A stretch of 37,932 nt of DNA from Candidatus Omnitrophota bacterium (GTDB lineage Bacteria; Omnitrophota; Gorgyraeia; Zapsychrales; Zapsychraceae), in contig JAFGFL010000024.1 in the NCBI GenBank assembly GCA_016931055.1, forward strand, positions 1 through 37,932, written 5' to 3'. Below are positions 32,489 through 37,932 of the stretch, in pieces (position 1 is the stretch's first letter; each line of letters opens with the position of its first letter). The translations under genes and the position numbers were made by a program. The notes under the pieces are model-generated. The model was not told the DNA's origin, made no database searches, and worked only from the letters and a program-made list of their open reading frames with translations.

Positions 32489-33130
32489 ATGAGAAAAAAC
32501 TTTATGCCTTGTTCAGAACTGTTGTGCGTCTGCCTTCTTCTTTCTTTTGCTCTGGCCGGCTGCGCTTCTCGGCGGGTCAGGCTCACCGAGACAGGGTTTT
32601 TAAGCAGCTATACCGATTTGAAAGAGGATGAAGAATCGGGAATGCGTGTCTATAGGAATCCCGGCGTCGAAATAGGGGACCGTTATTCCAAAATTATTAT
32701 AGCTCCCGTGCAATTTGAGATGGATCCTGCCGTCGAGGCTGACAAGATCAATGATGAAGACAAAGAAATATTGGCCGGATATTTTTATGAACAATTGGAA
32801 AATGGCTTATCGGGAAATTATGAAATTGCCGATAAGGCAGGAGCAGATGTACTGATATTGCGGTCTGCGATCACGAATATTGTGCCGAATATCGGCGTCC
32901 TTAATCTCAACTGGATGTCGCTGATGATCGGGACGGGGCTTGGGGGCGCGTCGCTTGAGGCGGAACTAGTTGATTCTCTGACCGGGGAAAGAATGTTGGC
33001 TTTTCAGGATGCGAGAAAAGGGCGGAAATTCAGAAAAGGTTTTGCCAAATGGGGGAGCGCGGAGGAAGCCTTGGCCTTTTGGGCCGGGATCATGGCAGAG
33101 AATTTAAACCAGCTCAAGGGAAAATATTAG
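32489..33130 (+). CDS. DUF3313-like lipoprotein
   Basis: The 213-residue protein follows GGAGGAG and has a lipobox LLSFALAGC. The pattern LSSYTDLKEDEESGMRVYRNPG, then YSKIIIAPVQFEMDP and a C-terminal ELVDSLTGERMLAFQDARKG, matches the DUF3313 group of envelope lipoproteins as I know it. The biochemical role of that group is not established. Its C-terminal half resembles domains that assemble on the outer membrane. It lies 16 bases before the tRNA-thiolase gene, probably without functional linkage. Confidence 0.7.
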   Translation: MRKNFMPCSELLCVCLLLSFALAGCASRRVRLTETGFLSSYTDLKEDEESGMRVYRNPGVEIGDRYSKIIIAPVQFEMDPAVEADKINDEDKEILAGYFYEQLENGLSGNYEIADKAGADVLILRSAITNIVPNIGVLNLNWMSLMIGTGLGGASLEAELVDSLTGERMLAFQDARKGRKFRKGFAKWGSAEEALAFWAGIMAENLNQLKGKY

Positions 33131-33146
33131 ACCGGGATATCTTGTC

Positions 33147-33887
33147 GTGAAAGGCGCAACTAAACAAAAACAGGAGATCCCCGTCTTAATTGCCGTATCG
33201 AAAAAAGCGGGGAAGGCCATCGTTGATTTTGATATGATCAGCGAAGGGGACCGCATTGCGGTGGGGGTTTCCGGCGGGAAAGACAGCGTATCGTTAATGC
33301 ATATCTTGCGGCACCGCCAAAAAATAAGCCCTGTTGGATTTGACTTTACCGCTGTCCATATCGATTTCGGTTTTAAGAATTTTGATGCTCAAGTGTTGGC
33401 CGACTATTTAAAGCGGCACGGCTTTTCTTACTTGATCGAAAAGAACGATACCTTTAAGGATCAAAGCGAAAAAAGCCTGAATTGTTTCTGGTGCTCCCAC
33501 AACCGCCGCAAGGCCCTTTTTCAACTTGCGGACCGGGAAGGGTTTACCAAGATCGCCTTTGGCCATCACCTTGATGATATTGCCGAGACCATTGTCCTGA
33601 ACCAGTTTTACCGCGGGGAGATCGGAGCGATGAAGCCGAAACAGGAACTGTTTGGCGGGAAGATTATCATCATCCGCCCCCTGGCTTACGTACGGGAGCG
33701 TGAAATGGAGTATCTGGCCCAAAAACTCGGCATAGATTTTTTAGGCCAACTGAAATGCGGCAACGAAGGGAAGACCAAACGTATGCGAATCAAAAGGATG
33801 TTGAGGGATTTTGAACTGGAAAATCCCATGGTCGTGACCAACATCTTCCGCAGTCTGCAGCGGATTAAATCTGAATATCTTATTTAA
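33147..33887 (+). CDS. ttcA: TtcA-type tRNA 2-thiocytidine synthetase
   Basis: The 246-residue PP-loop ATPase has VSGGKDS (42-47), a CFWC pair (Cys113, Cys116) and a later Cys204 in LKCGNEG. These fit the three Cys that hold the iron-sulfur cluster in TtcA. The GHHLDDIAETIVLNQFYRGE motif is also typical. TtcA thiolates cytidine 32 of tRNA. The start is GTG 33147, with no strong ribosome site. An archaeal-type TtuA/Ncs6 relative is a less likely alternative, since the zinc fingers of that family are missing. Confidence 0.8.
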   Translation: MKGATKQKQEIPVLIAVSKKAGKAIVDFDMISEGDRIAVGVSGGKDSVSLMHILRHRQKISPVGFDFTAVHIDFGFKNFDAQVLADYLKRHGFSYLIEKNDTFKDQSEKSLNCFWCSHNRRKALFQLADREGFTKIAFGHHLDDIAETIVLNQFYRGEIGAMKPKQELFGGKIIIIRPLAYVREREMEYLAQKLGIDFLGQLKCGNEGKTKRMRIKRMLRDFELENPMVVTNIFRSLQRIKSEYLI

Positions 33888-33999
33888 TCTAACGAATAAA
33901 GGTTTCTCACTTTTTCATATGAGGTGGTAAGGTTAATTTTGTCCTGGACAGTAGGGGATATTGCCAGTAAACCCTATATATTTTTATGCAAAAATTAGG

Positions 34000-34028
34000 T
34001 TGACGTATATCTTACAACATCTTATAAT
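34000..34028 (+). promoter_or_regulatory. near-consensus sigma70 promoter of the Cys-rich repeat protein
   Basis: TTGACG, exactly 17 bases and a perfect TATAAT lie 43 bases before ATG 34072. A second TATAAT at 34052-34057 has no clear -35. The strength suggests abundant expression, although only a weak AGG precedes the start codon. Confidence 0.75.
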
Positions 34029-34071
34029 ACTTTTCCAGCAATGTAACATAATATAATACAGGCATTTAAGT

Positions 34072-37000
34072 ATGATTAGATATAAACCTGATAAATTCCT
34101 GTTTTTTTGTCTGACCCTATCACTGGTCCTTTTTATCAGATGCGGGAACAAGCCCGCAAAAAAGGAAACTGAAGCTCCGTTACGTTCAGAACGCCCCATT
34201 GTTAAAGAAGTCGTTCCCGCCACCCCTGTTGCGAATACAAAAGCTCAAAATTATTTAAATTACCAGCCCAAATGCCGGGATTTTAATCTCATCCAGAAGA
34301 ACGAATGCGACCAGTGCTCCCGGATCCCTAATAGCATCTGTGCTGTGGCCATGCGGACTGAAGACGGCTTGCAGTGTTATCAATGTGTTACCAAACGGGA
34401 AGAATGCAGAGATATCGGGAAGCTTGACCGCAGGGATTGTATGTTATGCGAAGAGGACAAAACCGCTCAATGTGTCGCTTCGGGAGAGACCAAGGGAGGG
34501 ATCCCCTGCTTTAAATGTGTCCAATATAAACCGCCATGTGTCCGCTTAGGCCTTTTGGGTGAAGAAGAATGCGCGCCTTGTCATAAACATAAGAGCCTCG
34601 AATGTGTTCCTGTCGCCCTAACCGATGATGGGGTACAGTGTTACGAATGCATAGACAAACCGGACCAGTGCGCTGACCGGGGTTATCTGGAGCCAAAGGA
34701 ATGCAATCAATGCGAACGTGACGTGGCCAAGGAATGCCTGTTTGTCACCCGGACTAAAGAGGGGCGCAAATGTTATCAATGTATCGATAAGCCCCAGACC
34801 TGTGTGGAAATCGGCCTCATGGAACAAGAAGTTTGTTTGGGCTGCGCCGAAGATCCCAAGAAAGAATGCCTGAAGTCAAGGAAAACGCGCGAAGGCAAAG
34901 ACTGTTATGAATGCGTTGATAAGCCCCGGGAATGTCAGGACCTCGGGTTTGTTGATTTCGCGGAATGCCAGAAATGCTCAAAAGAGCCGGGCAAGGAATG
35001 CCATAGTGTCGAGGCCATAAAGGAAAGACAGCAGTGCTTCCAATGCCTCGACGATCCTGAGCGCTGCGACGAGCTGGGCCTGCTGGACCCGAAAAATTGC
35101 TATAGCTGCGATGCCGACCCGAAGATGCAATGCGCCCCCGATAAGAAGACCAAAGAAGGCTGGCAATGTTTTGCCTGCCAGGAAATCCCGCAAAAATGCT
35201 CTGAGCTCAACCTTCTTGACGAAGACACCTGCGCCTCGTGCGCGGCGGATCCGAAGAAACAATGCGCTGCGGATAAGAAAACAAAGCAAGGAAAGCAGTG
35301 TTACAGCTGCCAGGACAAACCGCAGGAATGCGCGGAACTGAGCCTTCTTGATCAGGAACAATGCGCGCAGTGTACGTCTGATCCGAAGAAGCAATGCGTC
35401 CAGGACAAGAAGACCAAAGAAGGCAAGCAATGTTACCGCTGTGAAGACAAGCCTCAGGAATGCAGCGAGCTTGATTTGATCAATGAACAAGAATGCGGTT
35501 CTTGCGTAAAGGACCCGAAGAAAGAATGCGTCAAGGACAAAAAGACCAAAGAAGGCGAACAATGCTTCAAGTGCAAAGACAGGCCTCAGGAATGCGCCGA
35601 TCTTAAACTTCTGGGCCCGCAAGATTGTGTTTCCCAATGCGCGTCGGATCCGAAGAAACATTGCGTCGAAGATAAGGAGACCAAGGAGGGCAAGCAATGT
35701 TACCGCTGTGAAGATAAGCCTCAAGAGTGCGCGGACCTGAGCTTGATCGATCAGGAAGGATGCGGACTGTGCATGGCTGACCCGAAAAAACAATGCGTCA
35801 AAGATGAGAAAACGAAAGAAGGAAAACTCTGTTACCGGTGCGAGGATAAGCCCCAAGAATGCGCCGAGATCAATTGCTTGGATCAAAAAGATTGCGGCGC
35901 CTGCACGGCCGATCCTAAAAAACAGTGCGCGCCGGCCCAGAAGACCAAAGAAGGCAAGCAATGTTACCGCTGTGAAGACAAGCCTCAGGAATGCAGCGAG
36001 CTCGAGTTATTGGACCAGAAGGAATGCGACAGGTGCGCATCTGACCGGAAGAAAGAATGCATCGAAGATCGGAGGACCAAAGAAGGCAAGCAATGCTATA
36101 AATGCGCCGACAAGCCGCAGGAATGCAGTGATCTGGACTTGATCGATGAACAGCAATGCGCGTCTTGCGTCCAGGATCCGGCCAGGGAATGCGTCAAGGA
36201 CATCAAGACCAAAGAAGGCAAACAGTGCTTCAAATGCCAGGATAAGCCCCAAGAGTGCGCTGATCTAAAGCTTGTCGATGAGAACGATTGCGCTCAGTGC
36301 ACGTCAGACCCGAAGAAGCAGTGCATGGCGGATCGGAAGACCAAAGAGGGCAAACAATGTTACCGGTGCGAAGACAGGCCCCAGACTTGTGCCGACCTGG
36401 CGCTGATGGATGAGGAAGGTTGCGCGCAATGCGCATCTGATCCGAAGAAGCAGTGTGTTGAAGGAGAAAAGACCAAAGAAGGCAAGCCGTGTTTCCGCTG
36501 CGAGGATAAGCCGCAGGAGTGCGGCGATCTGCAGCTTTTGGACAAAAACGATTGCGTTCAATGCACGGCTGACCCGAAGAAAGAATGCGCCCCGGACCGG
36601 AAGACGAAAGAAGGGAAACAGTGTTATCAGTGTAAAGATAAGCCTCAGGAATGCGCCGAATTAAATCTGCTTGACCTGCAGGGGTGCAGCCAATGCACGG
36701 CTGATCCGGCGAAAGAATGTGTCACGGAAAAGAAGACCAGGGAAGGCAGGCAATGCTATAGCTGCCAGGTCAAGACGCAAAAATGCGCTGATCTCAATTT
36801 GATGGACGAGCAGGAATGCGCCTCTTGCGCGGCCGATCCGAGGAAAGAATGCGTCTTGGACCAAAAGACCAGAGAAGGCAGACAGTGTTACAAGTGCCAG
36901 GAGAAGCCGGAACAATGCGTGGATTTCGGATTGATCGATGAAGAGAAATGCCCGGCCTGCAACTCGGATCCGAAGAAACAATGTGTCTTTATTAAGAAGA

Positions 37001-37836
37001 CAAAACAGGACAAGCCGTGCTACCGCTGCGAGGATAAGCCGCAGGAGTGTGCGGAGCTGGATCTCTTTGATCAGGCCGAATGCGCGGAATGCGCATCCGA
37101 CCCGAAGAAGCAGTGCGCGGAGGACAGGAAGACCAAGGAGGGCAAACCATGTTACCGCTGTGAGGATAAGCCGCAGGAGTGCCGTGAGCTGAACCTCTTG
37201 GATCAGGCGGAATGCGGGCAATGCACGTCCGACCCGAGAAAAGAATGTGCCGTTGCCCAAAAGACCAAAGAAGGCCGGCAATGCTATCAATGCCAGGATA
37301 AGCCTCAGGCGTGCAGCGAACTCGGGCTCATCGATGTGCAAGAGTGTTCCGCATGCATTTCGAATCTGAGGAAGGAATGCATCGCGGAGAAAACGACCAA
37401 AGAAGGGAAACAATGCTATCAATGCGTCGATAAACCTGAGCAATGCAAGGACCTCGGCCTTCTTGATGCCGAAGGATGCCGTCTCTGTGATGAGGTCTCA
37501 GGGAAGAAGTGCGTCGAAGGCAAGAGGACCCAAGAAGGAAAGTTATGTTACCGCTGTGAAGAAAGGTCGCAGGCTTGCGCAAAGCTGGGGCTATTAAGCG
37601 CTTTAGAATGCGAGTATAAATGTACCGATTGCAAGGAGGCTCAAAAGGCCGAGAACGGCGAGCAGTGCTTCAATTGTGCTTCGGTGCCCGGAAGCACGGA
37701 GTGTTTAAACAACGACTATTTACGTGATTGCTCTTCTTGCAAGGAAGGGGAAATATGCGAGGAGATGGGATTGATCCTTTTCTTTGAATCACGGAAGACC
37801 TCGCCATTGACATGTTACACCTGTACGCCTAAGTGA
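34072..37836 (+). CDS. giant exported Cys-rich tandem-repeat protein
   Basis: The 1254-residue protein has a hydrophobic N-terminal segment (FLFFCLTLSLVLFIRC). The Cys at 24 could be a lipid attachment site, but Arg at -1 is unusual, so signal peptidase II cleavage is uncertain. After a linker to about residue 64, the rest is about 27 tandem units of 44 residues with a fixed pattern C-x10-C-x2-C-x7-C-x11-C-x2-C. The most common unit carries PQECAEL, CAQC, DPKKQC, KTKEGKQ and CYRCEDK. About 160 Cys are present in even number per unit. No CxxCH occurs within the units, so it is not a multihaem cytochrome. Disulfide-bonded rods or metal-binding arrays are the main options. I do not recognise the family. 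Confidence 0.85.
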   Translation: MIRYKPDKFLFFCLTLSLVLFIRCGNKPAKKETEAPLRSERPIVKEVVPATPVANTKAQNYLNYQPKCRDFNLIQKNECDQCSRIPNSICAVAMRTEDGLQCYQCVTKREECRDIGKLDRRDCMLCEEDKTAQCVASGETKGGIPCFKCVQYKPPCVRLGLLGEEECAPCHKHKSLECVPVALTDDGVQCYECIDKPDQCADRGYLEPKECNQCERDVAKECLFVTRTKEGRKCYQCIDKPQTCVEIGLMEQEVCLGCAEDPKKECLKSRKTREGKDCYECVDKPRECQDLGFVDFAECQKCSKEPGKECHSVEAIKERQQCFQCLDDPERCDELGLLDPKNCYSCDADPKMQCAPDKKTKEGWQCFACQEIPQKCSELNLLDEDTCASCAADPKKQCAADKKTKQGKQCYSCQDKPQECAELSLLDQEQCAQCTSDPKKQCVQDKKTKEGKQCYRCEDKPQECSELDLINEQECGSCVKDPKKECVKDKKTKEGEQCFKCKDRPQECADLKLLGPQDCVSQCASDPKKHCVEDKETKEGKQCYRCEDKPQECADLSLIDQEGCGLCMADPKKQCVKDEKTKEGKLCYRCEDKPQECAEINCLDQKDCGACTADPKKQCAPAQKTKEGKQCYRCEDKPQECSELELLDQKECDRCASDRKKECIEDRRTKEGKQCYKCADKPQECSDLDLIDEQQCASCVQDPARECVKDIKTKEGKQCFKCQDKPQECADLKLVDENDCAQCTSDPKKQCMADRKTKEGKQCYRCEDRPQTCADLALMDEEGCAQCASDPKKQCVEGEKTKEGKPCFRCEDKPQECGDLQLLDKNDCVQCTADPKKECAPDRKTKEGKQCYQCKDKPQECAELNLLDLQGCSQCTADPAKECVTEKKTREGRQCYSCQVKTQKCADLNLMDEQECASCAADPRKECVLDQKTREGRQCYKCQEKPEQCVDFGLIDEEKCPACNSDPKKQCVFIKKTKQDKPCYRCEDKPQECAELDLFDQAECAECASDPKKQCAEDRKTKEGKPCYRCEDKPQECRELNLLDQAECGQCTSDPRKECAVAQKTKEGRQCYQCQDKPQACSELGLIDVQECSACISNLRKECIAEKTTKEGKQCYQCVDKPEQCKDLGLLDAEGCRLCDEVSGKKCVEGKRTQEGKLCYRCEERSQACAKLGLLSALECEYKCTDCKEAQKAENGEQCFNCASVPGSTECLNNDYLRDCSSCKEGEICEEMGLILFFESRKTSPLTCYTCTPK
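34264..37833 (+). repeat. about 27 tandem 132-bp coding repeats
   Basis: Each unit is 132 bases (44 codons). Units 8-23 are the most alike; units 1-7 and 24-27 are more diverged, and unit 27 is degenerate. Unit 11 has one extra codon (VSQC) and unit 13 has a seventh Cys (INCLD). A 64-base block is identical at 35408-35471 and 35939-36002, four units apart, which shows recent duplication or gene conversion. Unit-to-unit period and Cys spacing are kept even where the DNA differs, which shows selection on the protein. Confidence 0.92.
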
Positions 37837-37932
37837 TTATGTGCAGGGGATTGTTAAGGGATAGGTCTCGAATATCAAGACATCGCGAACCGTAAAAACT
37901 GAAAATTCAAAATCCAAATAATACCAATACTA

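Noticed and set aside
34978-37443. Long open frames on the minus strand opposite the Cys-rich repeat gene (for example 34978-35961, 36661-37443)
   Set aside because: They arise because the 132-base repeat keeps a stop-free antisense frame; they repeat with the same period and have no start signals.
34072-37836. Multihaem cytochrome interpretation of the CxxC-rich protein
   Set aside because: The CxxC motifs in the repeat units are not followed by His, so haem c attachment sites are missing.
1-37932. CRISPR arrays, insertion sequences, phage genes, tRNA or rRNA genes
   Set aside because: I found no transposase, integrase, spacer-repeat array or structured RNA gene other than the two riboswitches; the only long repeats are coding.

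Overview
The window (37.9 kb) reads as a chromosomal segment of a two-membrane (Gram-negative-type) bacterium. It encodes many signal-peptide proteins, at least four outer-membrane beta-barrels, several lipoproteins and a LolD/MacB-type ABC pair. The mix of barrels, repeat-rich surface proteins and unfamiliar exported proteins resembles uncultured Omnitrophota/PVC-type genomes, but that placement is inference: there is no rRNA or ribosomal-protein marker here. Nearly all genes lie on the + strand. The only two supported minus-strand genes both sit behind a cyclic-di-GMP-I (GEMM) riboswitch.

Layout. (1) 1-3129: the tail of an outer-membrane barrel gene, apparently frame-shifted, then a tight operon of an FMN-binding-like exported protein, an OB-fold-like lipoprotein, a FtsX/MacB-type permease and its ATPase. 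(2) 3299-9531: a probable operon of a ClsC-like phospholipase-D-family lipoprotein, a secreted thermonuclease with a Cys-rich tail, a class I/II-type histone deacetylase homologue and an ADP-forming acyl-CoA synthetase fused to a GNAT acetyltransferase. The last two look like an acylation/deacylation pair. (3) 9572-14308: a beta-barrel, a minus-strand Pro/Glu-rich exported protein under a c-di-GMP riboswitch, and an unknown exported protein paired with an alginate-export-like barrel. (4) 14420-23762: a compact Pho regulon: PhoB, PhoR, a receiver-only regulator, a porin, PstSCAB, PhoU and a thioredoxin-type ArsC. It is marked by three sets of 11-bp-period direct repeats (TTCACA/TGTGAA) that look like Pho boxes. 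(5) 23910-30165: a small exported protein, then a four-gene cassette resembling a divergent chaperone-usher-like surface-fibre system: three-domain subunit, major subunit, two-domain chaperone-like protein, and a barrel protein with a TPR, a CpaC/secretin-type N-domain and two SdrD-B-like domains. (6) 30184-32324: an 82-residue exported protein behind a second c-di-GMP riboswitch, divergent from a PAS-GAF-GGDEF diguanylate cyclase. (7) 32489-33887: a DUF3313-like lipoprotein and a TtcA-type tRNA thiolase. (8) 34072-37836: a 1254-residue exported protein made almost wholly of about 27 tandem 44-residue units with six Cys each, driven by a near-consensus sigma70 promoter.

The strongest candidates for undescribed biology are the Cys-rich tandem-repeat protein, the usher-like cassette next to a c-di-GMP synthase and riboswitch, and the second riboswitch leader, in which a terminator arm is an exact 9-nt complement of the Shine-Dalgarno region. 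All family assignments were made by eye from motifs; no database search was run.
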